Source: Marinobacterium iners DSM 11526
Lineage (GTDB): Bacteria; Pseudomonadota; Gammaproteobacteria; Pseudomonadales; Balneatricaceae
Direction of reading: 5' to 3'
Assembly: GCF_900107855.1 (NCBI RefSeq)
Contig: NZ_FNRJ01000004.1
Location: 124,001 to 188,000 of the forward strand
Length of the DNA stretch: 64,000 nt
The notes below the pieces were generated by a model. The model did not search any database and was not told the DNA's origin. It saw nothing but the letters and a program-made list of their open reading frames with translations. This document shows, piece after piece, positions 57,098 through 64,000 of the stretch. The stretch's first letter is position 1; every line of letters starts with the position of its first letter. The translations under genes and the position numbers were made by a program.

Positions 57098-57140
57098 TCC
57101 ACTGAGCGTTACACATATGAGAAAGTGCAGCGCTAGTGGA
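57098..57140. repeat. Hairpin repeat 4 of 6
   Basis: Same element as repeat 2, including the ACACATATGAGAAAGTG loop, 27 bp after the stop at 57167. Confidence 0.7.
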
Positions 57141-57166
57141 GTGATTGTGGGGGGCGGTAATGCTTC

Positions 57167-58681
57167 TCAGGTATTGCGCACCCGCACTCTGTTCAGGGCC
57201 AGCATGCCCATGATTCCCGCCAGCAACATCATGGCCCACTGTGGCAGTGTGGGGATTGGAGCGACGTCCTGTGTTATCCATGCCGGGCCGCCCGGATCGG
57301 CGATGATGCCGTTGACGCTCAAGTCACTGTCGCCCGCGCCGCCATCGGTCAGGGTCAGGGTGATGGTGTTGCCACTGATCACCGCGTCGGGGTAGGCATA
57401 CCAGTGGTCAGCGGGGTTGTCTGCCGTAGGGCCGTATTTGTAATAGCGGGTCCCGGCGGGCAGATCTTCCGGGTAGGTCAGCACAACCGTCGCATTGCTG
57501 CCCGGCGTGCCATTGGTCAGACGCAGGCTTACGGCCCCGTGCGGCAGGCTGACCCTTGGCGGCAAGGCAGTAGCAAAGCTGGTCGCTGTCAGGCTCTGCG
57601 CTGCATCAATGTGCCATTCGCTGCCTGTTACCGTCAGATCAAGCGTTTCGCCGCTGTGCGGGCCTGCGGGTAGTTGCAGTGATAGACCGGTGCGCCGGGC
57701 CGCAGTGGTGGAAAAACTAGCGCTGGTTTCCTGCAGAGCGGTGGCTTCATTGCCGCCATTGCTTGCATTGTCGCTGGTGCCGTTGGTCTGGCCGCTGCGC
57801 AGGGTGAAGGTAACGGTACGGCTACCGGAGTCCGGGGCGTTGAGACGCACAGCAATCTGGTCGCCGCTTTTGACGATGGCTTGCTGCACCCAGCCGCCGG
57901 TGCCGTTTATTTGGAATTCGGGGTTGCCGTCGCCACTGATGCGTGCACCGCCCCAAGCCTCACCAGCGGGCACACTGGGTGCAAGGGTGAAAGTTGGGAA
58001 GGTGGCGGAGTCTCCGGCGCTGACGGTCTGCGCGCTGGGGGACGTCAGAGCGGCAAAAGACTGTCCGCCGCGCACGAGACGAACGCGCTGGTTGTTGCTT
58101 CGGTTGGAGGTGCCGGTGCCAAAACCGCCGAAGGACACATCCCACGCGCTGTTCGAATTGATGGCACTGGGAGACCCAGACCAGACATACGAAGAAGGGG
58201 TATCGGGAAATACCCTGCGGTTGACTCTGGGGTTGGTGCCGCAGTTTTCGGTAATCTTCTGCAACTCGTTCTTGTACGCCATGCGCCAGCCGCCGCTCTC
58301 CAGCAGGTTCTGGCTGAAGCCGGCCCCTATGCCCCAGTTGGTCTGATTCGCGAAGGATGTGGGCAGCAGACGGTCCGCTTCGGCCCAGCTGTTCCAGTCT
58401 TTCGTCTGTGCAGTGCCAGTACATTGGCCGTTCTCGAACGTCTGACCTTCGCTGCAGCGCTTCCACACCAGGCCGGTGGGCCAGTGCATGGCGCTGGCTG
58501 TGCCATCGACCTCGCCCAGAATGTATTGATCGTCCGTGTTATCGCCGGTGCAGTTCTGCGCCTGTGCCAGCAGGGGGGCGGCGCAGGCGCCCAACACTGT
58601 GAGCCAACGCGCCAATGAGAGAGTTCTGTGGCTAAAAAGTCGGCTTTTGGTCGTCAGGGTTCTGTACTCGGGGGCTGGCAT
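57167..58681 (-). CDS. DUF1566 surface protein with IPTL-CTERM tail, copy C
   Basis: This 504-residue protein repeats the copy A and B plan, with the signal peptide ending near residue 42, DUF1566 to about 208, linker, choice-of-anchor-U-like domain and I-P-T-L-P-Q-W from 476. Its divergent stretch (171-199) is rich in Asn, Ser and Gly. One Pro before the mature N-terminus is missing compared with copies A, B and D. The ATG at 58681 has the shared GGAG leader. C-terminal and linker DNA is nearly the same as in copy B. Confidence 0.9.
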   Translation of the reverse strand: MPAPEYRTLTTKSRLFSHRTLSLARWLTVLGACAAPLLAQAQNCTGDNTDDQYILGEVDGTASAMHWPTGLVWKRCSEGQTFENGQCTGTAQTKDWNSWAEADRLLPTSFANQTNWGIGAGFSQNLLESGGWRMAYKNELQKITENCGTNPRVNRRVFPDTPSSYVWSGSPSAINSNSAWDVSFGGFGTGTSNRSNNQRVRLVRGGQSFAALTSPSAQTVSAGDSATFPTFTLAPSVPAGEAWGGARISGDGNPEFQINGTGGWVQQAIVKSGDQIAVRLNAPDSGSRTVTFTLRSGQTNGTSDNASNGGNEATALQETSASFSTTAARRTGLSLQLPAGPHSGETLDLTVTGSEWHIDAAQSLTATSFATALPPRVSLPHGAVSLRLTNGTPGSNATVVLTYPEDLPAGTRYYKYGPTADNPADHWYAYPDAVISGNTITLTLTDGGAGDSDLSVNGIIADPGGPAWITQDVAPIPTLPQWAMMLLAGIMGMLALNRVRVRNT

Positions 58682-58738
58682 GTTGTTGTCTCCGCTTTGA
58701 TCTGGGCAAAACCCTAGCAAAGGGGGAGAACATTGTCC

Positions 58739-58781
58739 TCCACTGAGCGCTACACATGTTCAAAAGTACAGCGCCAGTGGA
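58739..58781. repeat. Hairpin repeat 5 of 6
   Basis: TCCACTGAGCGCT and GCGCCAGTGGA arms, 29 bp after the stop at 58810. The 3' arm carries a C for T change that weakens one pair. Confidence 0.7.
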
Positions 58782-58809
58782 GTGACTGGGGATAAAGCGG
58801 CAATGACCC

Positions 58810-60717
58810 TCAGGTACTGCGCACCCGTACTCTGCTCAATGCCAGCATGCCCATGATCGCCGCCAGCAACATCATGGCCCACTGTGGCAGTGTGGGGATT
58901 TGAGCGATCTCCTGTGTTATCAACGCCGGGCCGCCCGGATCATCAATGATGCCGTTGACGCTCAGGTCACTGTCGCCCGCGCCGCCATCGGTCAGGGTCA
59001 GGGTGATGGTGTTGCCACTGATCACCGCGCCGGGGTAGGCATACCAGTGGTCAGCGGGGTTGTCTGCTGTTGGGCCGTATTTGTAGTAGCGCGTGCCGGC
59101 GGACAGGTCTTCCGGGTACGTCAGCACAACCGTCGCATTGCTGCCCGGCGTGCCATTGGTCAGACGCAGGCTTACGGCCCCGTGCGGCAGGGTGACTCTT
59201 GGTGGCAAGGCGGTAGCCAGGCTGGCAGCTGTCAGGCTCTGCGCTGCATCAATGTGCCATTCGCTGCCTGTTACCGTCAGATCAAGCGTTTCGCCGCTGT
59301 GCGGGCCTGCGGGCAGGGGCAAGGCGATTGCCGTACGTGCGGCAAAGTTTGCTGTGACCGTGCAGGACGCCATTATGCTGCCTGTGTTGTAACTGCCGCC
59401 ACTCCAGCTTCCTGCCGGGCAGGTACCACTAATGGTGGAGCTGTAGTTGGCTGCTGGTGTGACCGTAAAACTTGCCGTCTGCCCTGCAGTAACCAACTGC
59501 ACGCTGGACGGTGCGATGCTGCCATTGGCCCCGACTGACGGCGTCACCTCATACTGGCGAGGGGCACTGCATTGCCCGGAATCGGCACCGCCATACTGCC
59601 CCAGGCAGGTCCAAGTGAAGGAGGTTGCGCTGCCATCCACGGCGCTGGCTGTACCTGCACTGCACAGGTTGGAGCTGGGTACGTCGACAGTAGCCATCCC
59701 GCCCGCCAAGCCGCAAGCCCCCACTGTGGGTACGTTCAATGTAAAGCTTGCGCTGGTTTCCTGCAGGGCGGTGGCTTCAATGCCGCCATTGCTGGCATTG
59801 GCGCTGGTTCCGGTGGTCTGGCCGCTGCGCAGGGTGAAGGTAACGGTACGGCTACCGGAGTCCGGGGCGTTGAAACGCACGGCGATCTGGTCGCCGCTTT
59901 TGACGATGGCTTCCTGTACCCAGTTGCCGGCACCGTTGAGCTGGAATTCGGGGTTGCCATCGCCGCTGATGCGCGCACCGCCCCAGGCCTGGCTGGCTGG
60001 CAGGCTGGCCGGCAGGGGGAACGATGGGAAAGTAACGGTGTTGCCTTGCGTAACAATCTGTGCGGCAGGATTGGTCAAAGAAGCGAAAGGTTGCCCGCCG
60101 CGCACGAGACGAATGTTGCGGCTTTCATTGAGAGCTCTAATGGCGCTGCCGCCAGAGTTGAAGTTTACGCTTAGCGCACTGAGCCCCATTAAAGAGGAAG
60201 TGGGACTCCCAGTCCAGACAAGCGATGGCGGCGTATCGGGAAATACGCTACGGTTGATCTTGGGAGTGTTGCCACAGTTCTCGGTAATCTTCAGCAACTC
60301 GTTATTGTACGCCATGCGCCAGCCGCCGCTCTCCAGCAGGTTCTGGCTGAAACCAGTCCCAATGCCCCAGTGGCCTTGACTGTTGAAGGATTTGGGCAGC
60401 CGCCGGTCCGTTTCTGCCCAAGTGTTCCAGGTTTTCCCCTGCGCGGTGCCGGTACATTGACCGCTCTCGAACGTCTGGCCCTCGCTGCAGCGCTTCCACA
60501 CCAGACCGGTGGGCCAGTGCATGGCGCTGGCTGCGCCATCGGCCTCACCCAGAATGTATTGATCATCCATGTTAACGCCTGTGGGGCAGTTTTGCGCCTG
60601 TGCCAGCAGTGGTGCGGTGCAGGTGCCCAGCAGGGTAAGCCAACGCGCAAGTGAGAGAGCTTTATGGCTGAAAAGTCGGCTTTGGGTCGTCAGGGTTCCG
60701 TACTCGAGGGCTGGCAT
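58810..60717 (-). CDS. DUF1566 surface protein with extra inserted domain and IPTL-CTERM tail, copy D
   Basis: This 635-residue protein has the signal peptide, DUF1566 domain (about 60-212), linker and choice-of-anchor-U-like domain seen in copies A-C, but about 130 extra residues (near 345-475) are inserted between linker and last domain. The insert has a Cys-rich part (L-C-S-A-G-T, W-T-C-L-G, G-Q-C-S-A-P) and an InlB-B-repeat-like part (A-G-Q-T-A-S-F-T-V-T-P-A). The sorting tail I-P-T-L-P-Q-W begins at 607 and carries small changes. The divergent stretch is 172-201. The ATG at 60717 has the shared GGAG leader. Confidence 0.9.
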   Translation of the reverse strand: MPALEYGTLTTQSRLFSHKALSLARWLTLLGTCTAPLLAQAQNCPTGVNMDDQYILGEADGAASAMHWPTGLVWKRCSEGQTFESGQCTGTAQGKTWNTWAETDRRLPKSFNSQGHWGIGTGFSQNLLESGGWRMAYNNELLKITENCGNTPKINRSVFPDTPPSLVWTGSPTSSLMGLSALSVNFNSGGSAIRALNESRNIRLVRGGQPFASLTNPAAQIVTQGNTVTFPSFPLPASLPASQAWGGARISGDGNPEFQLNGAGNWVQEAIVKSGDQIAVRFNAPDSGSRTVTFTLRSGQTTGTSANASNGGIEATALQETSASFTLNVPTVGACGLAGGMATVDVPSSNLCSAGTASAVDGSATSFTWTCLGQYGGADSGQCSAPRQYEVTPSVGANGSIAPSSVQLVTAGQTASFTVTPAANYSSTISGTCPAGSWSGGSYNTGSIMASCTVTANFAARTAIALPLPAGPHSGETLDLTVTGSEWHIDAAQSLTAASLATALPPRVTLPHGAVSLRLTNGTPGSNATVVLTYPEDLSAGTRYYKYGPTADNPADHWYAYPGAVISGNTITLTLTDGGAGDSDLSVNGIIDDPGGPALITQEIAQIPTLPQWAMMLLAAIMGMLALSRVRVRST

Positions 60718-60774
60718 GTTGTTGTCTCCGCTTTGCTCTGGGCGAAAACTAACAAAAAGTGGGGGCAATCAGCG

Positions 60775-60818
60775 TCCACTGAGCGCTACACATGTTCAAA
60801 TAGTGCAGCGCTCGTGGA
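60775..60818. repeat. Hairpin repeat 6 of 6
   Basis: TCCACTGAGCGCT and AGCGCTCGTGGA arms with one extra loop base, 29 bp after the stop at 60847. Confidence 0.7.
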
Positions 60819-60846
60819 CTGATTTGGGGTAAACGGCCATGATACC

Positions 60847-63800
60847 TCAGGTATTGCGCACCCGCATTCTGTTCAAGGCCAGCATGCCCATGATCCCGGC
60901 CAGCAACATCATGGCCCACTGTGGCAGTGTGGGGATGGCCGTGACATTGCCGGGCGCTGCGCTTATCCATGCCGGGCCGCCCGGGTCATCAATAATGCCG
61001 TTGACACTAAGGTCACTGTCGCCCGCGCCGCCATCGGTCAGGGTCAGGGTGATGGTGTTGCCACTGATCACCGCGCCGGGGTAGGCATACCAGTGGTCAT
61101 CAGGGTTGTCTGCCGTAGGGCCATATTTGTAGTAGCGTGCTCCGGCGGGTAGCTCGAACGGGTAGCTCAGTACTATCGTGGAGCTGTTGCCAGCAGTGCC
61201 TTCGGTCAGTCGCAGGCTTACGGCGCCGTGGGGCAGGATTACACCCTGCGGCAAGGCGGCTCCCACGCTGGCTGCTGTCAGGCTCTGCGCTGCATCCAGG
61301 CTCCATTCGCTGTCTGTAACAGACAGATTCAGCATCTTGCCGCTGTGTGGCCCTTCGGACAGTGGCAGCTGCATCTCGGTGCGTCGCGGAGGAGATTCTA
61401 CGCCCTTCGCCTTGAGTGTGAAGGTGAACAGGTCGCCACTTGCACCGGAACAGCTGAGCGTATCGGTATATTCGCCTGGCGTGACCGGGTTGAAGGTTAC
61501 TGTCAAAGAGGCACTGCTGTTGGCAGGGATCGTCATTGGCGTGGCACTGATCGAAAAGACACTGCCATCATTCAAACTGCAGCTCAGTGATTCATCAGCC
61601 GGTGCGTGGTTCTGGAAGCTGATGGCGGCGTTTGTTGCCCGTGACAATTCTTCACCCGCCGAGGCTGAGGTGGCCTCTGGGTCGATACTGACATCCGGCA
61701 GGTTGATTGTGCTGCCGCTGCGGGGCGATGACGTTAGCGCGTAGAACGTGGAAGCGTTGAGGGTGTATTCGATTTGCTCAACCAGTCCTTCGCCAATGTC
61801 ATTTTGCAGTACATAACAGGTCAGTGCGGTGCTGAAGTTACCCGCAGTGCTGCTGTTAAACTCGACACTGAAGCTTTTCTCTTCCCCGGTGGGAAGTGTG
61901 TGAAATCCGTCCAGGTTTTTAATGACAAAAGAGGGTGTTGATGGGCTCATTTGGCAGTAAAAGAACAATCCCTCGATCAGATTCTCAGGATTCCTGAATG
62001 TAAAAGAGGCTGCCGTTGGTGCAGTCCCCACGCGCTGTGGTGGCAGTATGACGTCGCTGTTTTTAGCCGGTGTGGCGTTGATCGGCATCAGCGCATTGGC
62101 GCGAAAGTTATGGCTCCACTGCTGTCCTGTTTCGTCTTCACAGTCCAGCCTGGCAAGGGTTTCGAGGGCCGGCGCATTGGAGCGGTAGGTGACCGTGACA
62201 TCGACCATGCCACCGGCTGCAACCTGGCCTGGAACAGGCTCAAGGGTAAAGCCACTGTCGTCCGATATCAGTTGGCAACTGAATCCTAGTGGGCTGGCGT
62301 TTTCATTCTCGAATGACAGGGTTCTCTGTAACTCGGATTGCAGCGGATAGATGTACCCCATTTCCAGCGCTCCCCTGGAAGGGAGGGGCCAAATGGGCTG
62401 AGCCACCAGTGGCGTAATGGTCTCGCCCGAGAGGTCATATACAAACGAGCCGCCAACATCGCTGGAGCAGCTCAGGGTGCCATTAAAGGTGCCGGTATTG
62501 GCTGAATCCAGGTTCACCCTCAGGTTGGCATTTCCGCTGGCGGGCACGGTCAGATTACTGGTGACGGAAAGCTCTCCGGTACTGCCGCTGATGCTGCAAG
62601 ACACATTGGCTGGTGTCAGATTCGGGTTTTGGAAGTTGATGGTCTGATAAGTGGCACCGGTGGCAGGCCACTGGGTTGGCAGCACAACGAGTGATCCGCT
62701 GGCGGGTGTCGCGGTGACGGGGGCGACATAATTACCCTCCAGGGAATAAATGAACTCACCGTTATTGCTGTCGCTGCAGCGTAATGTATCGGTGTATTGC
62801 CCAGCTAAAGCGGTGGAAAAACTCACCGTGAATTCTATTGCTTCATCCGGTTGCAGGCTGACATTGACATCACCACCGCTGAGAGTAAACGCCTGCCCGT
62901 TATCCAGGCTGCACTGAAGTGCGACCGGCTTTTGATTCAAGCGGTTATGGAAGCTAAATACCTTTTGACTGGATGGCGTGAGCGGCAAGTGAGGAAATCT
63001 CACTGTACCGGTTTGGATGGATGCGGTCAGTTGCATGGGGCCGCCGACAAAATGGCCTGTGGCAATGCCACCACCGCTGATATGAATAAAATCCCCTGTA
63101 GGCGTCAGTGGGTCAGAGCGCTCATAACTCAATCTGTACAGATCCGCTTTACCCGTGTAGAGAAACAGCTCATCCCTGCCAGGATGGGCATCAAGATTGA
63201 TGGGTTGCGTATCGTTGATAGGAACAACATAACTTCCAATTGCTCCAGGGGCGTTCGCCGTCGCGACATGGATGCGAGCAAGCGTCGTAAAGTTATCCCC
63301 ACCGGCACGCTCACTGATAAAGGCAAGCTCGCCATCGTACGAAAATGTGAGGCTGTTATAAAAACTGTTGCCCGGTGTTGGAAAAAAAGCATATGCCCTA
63401 CTACTCTCGTAATTGTAACTCTCGGAATAGTATTCGTTCGTTTCTTCAGAGTAAGGGAGCGAACTCAGGATGCAACTAGGCTCTAGTTCAGAGCCCGGAA
63501 AGAGAAAAAATCTACCACAGGCCTGAAAGAGGTGGCCGTGCAGCCCATCGGCGGCAGTACGACGGGGATAAGGGTTTGCGCGAATATTTCTGAAAACTTC
63601 TCTGCCTTCAAGGGTTGTTATAAGCGGTTGGACTTGACCTATAGAAGCGTAAGTTTGTGCATCATAAAACCGGTAGCCAGCCCGGGAGCCAGTGCGGCCC
63701 ACGGAAATCATGATGTGCTTGCTGTCATGCGAAACATCAATATCCTCAACTTCGCTCTTGGGAAAACCGATTTGAGGATCAGGCGGTATTATTTCAAGGG

Positions 63801-64000
63801 AATGTAAAAGTTCGTGCGTTTCGGCATCGATGAAGTACAGATAGTTATGGCGATCAACAGCATAAATCCGTTTGCCGTCGGGGCTTGAGGTGACGAACAT
63901 CAAACCTGCTCGCGCAGCCACCTCGAAATGCGACACCAGCGTATGGCTGGAGGTATCGATAACGGTAATCTCGTGGTTAGTGTTACCGTCGGCCCCGCTG
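60847..64000 (-). CDS. Large beta-propeller surface protein with IPTL-CTERM tail (partial, N-terminus beyond window)
   Basis: The frame is open from the stop at 60847 to the window edge (1050 residues seen). The visible N-terminal part aligns with the propeller of the gene at 50222 (E-I-T-V-I-D-T-S-S-H-T and D-G-K-R-I-Y-A-V-D), followed by HYDIN/ASH-like repeats, a choice-of-anchor-U-like domain and the tail I-P-T-L-P-Q-W. The start and signal peptide lie beyond 64000; the GTG at 63936 is internal and not a start. The last 180 residues are nearly the same as in the 50222 gene, while the propeller has diverged more. Confidence 0.88.
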   Translation of the reverse strand, partial: SGADGNTNHEITVIDTSSHTLVSHFEVAARAGLMFVTSSPDGKRIYAVDRHNYLYFIDAETHELLHSLEIIPPDPQIGFPKSEVEDIDVSHDSKHIMISVGRTGSRAGYRFYDAQTYASIGQVQPLITTLEGREVFRNIRANPYPRRTAADGLHGHLFQACGRFFLFPGSELEPSCILSSLPYSEETNEYYSESYNYESSRAYAFFPTPGNSFYNSLTFSYDGELAFISERAGGDNFTTLARIHVATANAPGAIGSYVVPINDTQPINLDAHPGRDELFLYTGKADLYRLSYERSDPLTPTGDFIHISGGGIATGHFVGGPMQLTASIQTGTVRFPHLPLTPSSQKVFSFHNRLNQKPVALQCSLDNGQAFTLSGGDVNVSLQPDEAIEFTVSFSTALAGQYTDTLRCSDSNNGEFIYSLEGNYVAPVTATPASGSLVVLPTQWPATGATYQTINFQNPNLTPANVSCSISGSTGELSVTSNLTVPASGNANLRVNLDSANTGTFNGTLSCSSDVGGSFVYDLSGETITPLVAQPIWPLPSRGALEMGYIYPLQSELQRTLSFENENASPLGFSCQLISDDSGFTLEPVPGQVAAGGMVDVTVTYRSNAPALETLARLDCEDETGQQWSHNFRANALMPINATPAKNSDVILPPQRVGTAPTAASFTFRNPENLIEGLFFYCQMSPSTPSFVIKNLDGFHTLPTGEEKSFSVEFNSSTAGNFSTALTCYVLQNDIGEGLVEQIEYTLNASTFYALTSSPRSGSTINLPDVSIDPEATSASAGEELSRATNAAISFQNHAPADESLSCSLNDGSVFSISATPMTIPANSSASLTVTFNPVTPGEYTDTLSCSGASGDLFTFTLKAKGVESPPRRTEMQLPLSEGPHSGKMLNLSVTDSEWSLDAAQSLTAASVGAALPQGVILPHGAVSLRLTEGTAGNSSTIVLSYPFELPAGARYYKYGPTADNPDDHWYAYPGAVISGNTITLTLTDGGAGDSDLSVNGIIDDPGGPAWISAAPGNVTAIPTLPQWAMMLLAGIMGMLALNRMRVRNT

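Larger units (their letters stand above)
50222..61380 (-). repeat. Six dispersed copies of one 3' gene module (about 520 bp)
   Basis: The choice-of-anchor-U-like domain, sorting tail and stop occur at about 50222-50755, 53886-54400, 55524-56045, 57167-57690, 58810-59325 and 60847-61380, plus the broken copy at 47958. Two subtypes exist: propeller genes have A-A-P-G-N-V-T-A before IPTL, DUF1566 genes have I-T-Q-D-V-A-P or I-T-Q-E-I-A-Q. The DNA is close to identical over long stretches, which points to recent duplication or gene conversion. Confidence 0.85.

Noticed and set aside
55524-57281. Long form of DUF1566 copy B starting at 57281
   Set aside because: The extra 80 residues come from reading the 3' end of copy C and the hairpin in another frame; the ATG at 57041 has the shared ribosome site and signal peptide.
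53886-60717. Active diversity-generating retroelement within the window
   Set aside because: No reverse transcriptase, accessory gene or template repeat is present and many differences fall at third codon positions; kept only as a hypothesis to test elsewhere in the genome.
50222-61380. CRISPR array or insertion sequence as source of the repeats
   Set aside because: The repeats are gene-sized coding modules and hairpins at gene ends, not short direct repeats with spacers, and no transposase or terminal repeats were seen.

Overview
The window (about 57% G+C overall, with AT-rich islands) looks like a chromosome segment of a marine-type gammaproteobacterium, probably Oceanospirillales (Marinobacterium-like). 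This rests on gene families and codon style only: Pseudomonas-like ftsA/ftsZ, dadA-ridA-dadX, ydbH-ynbE-ydbL, rbbA and a typical 4.5S RNA. No rRNA, tRNA, insertion sequence or CRISPR array was found.

Left part, 1-8 kb: a truncated Wzz-type chain-length protein is preceded by an AT-rich pair encoding an exosortase of the XrtH type and its companion membrane protein. Then come gcvP and an OprC/NosA-type copper receptor. 8-19 kb: a chemotaxis receptor, a receiver-CheC-GGDEF operon, an outer-membrane lipid operon (O-methyltransferase, ydbH, ynbE, ydbL, LpxR-like deacylase), small enzymes and an amidase. 19-31 kb: a second chemotaxis receptor, ftsA-ftsZ standing apart from the usual division/cell-wall cluster, the yhiI-rbbA-yhhJ transporter operon, a GNAT-nitrilase fusion and tlyA.

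31.7-40.8 kb: a seven-gene metal-uptake-type operon: exbB, exbD, tonB, a TonB-dependent receptor, an exported and C-terminally anchored CobN-like protein, a second MotA/TolQ/ExbB-like protein and a DUF2149 protein with an ExbD-like membrane helix. A near-palindromic 17-bp sequence lies upstream of this operon and also upstream of the copper receptor. 40.9-47.1 kb: a MerR-type HTH/receiver hybrid, D-alanine catabolism genes, a double receiver, a LysE exporter and the 4.5S RNA gene ffs.

47.3-64 kb: an accessory array on the minus strand. It holds a DUF3124 protein, a broken IPTL-CTERM gene, a LamG/Big_9 surface protein, two large beta-propeller proteins (one cut by the window edge) and four tandem DUF1566 proteins. 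Six intact or nearly intact genes end in almost the same module (choice-of-anchor-U-like domain plus IPTL-CTERM sorting tail) and are followed 24-29 bp later by the same hairpin. The XrtH gene at the left edge is the expected processing enzyme for these tails, so the two ends of the window probably form one surface-sorting system. The four DUF1566 copies share near-identical ends but have a 29-30 residue divergent stretch just before a conserved R-(L/F)-V-R-G-G motif.
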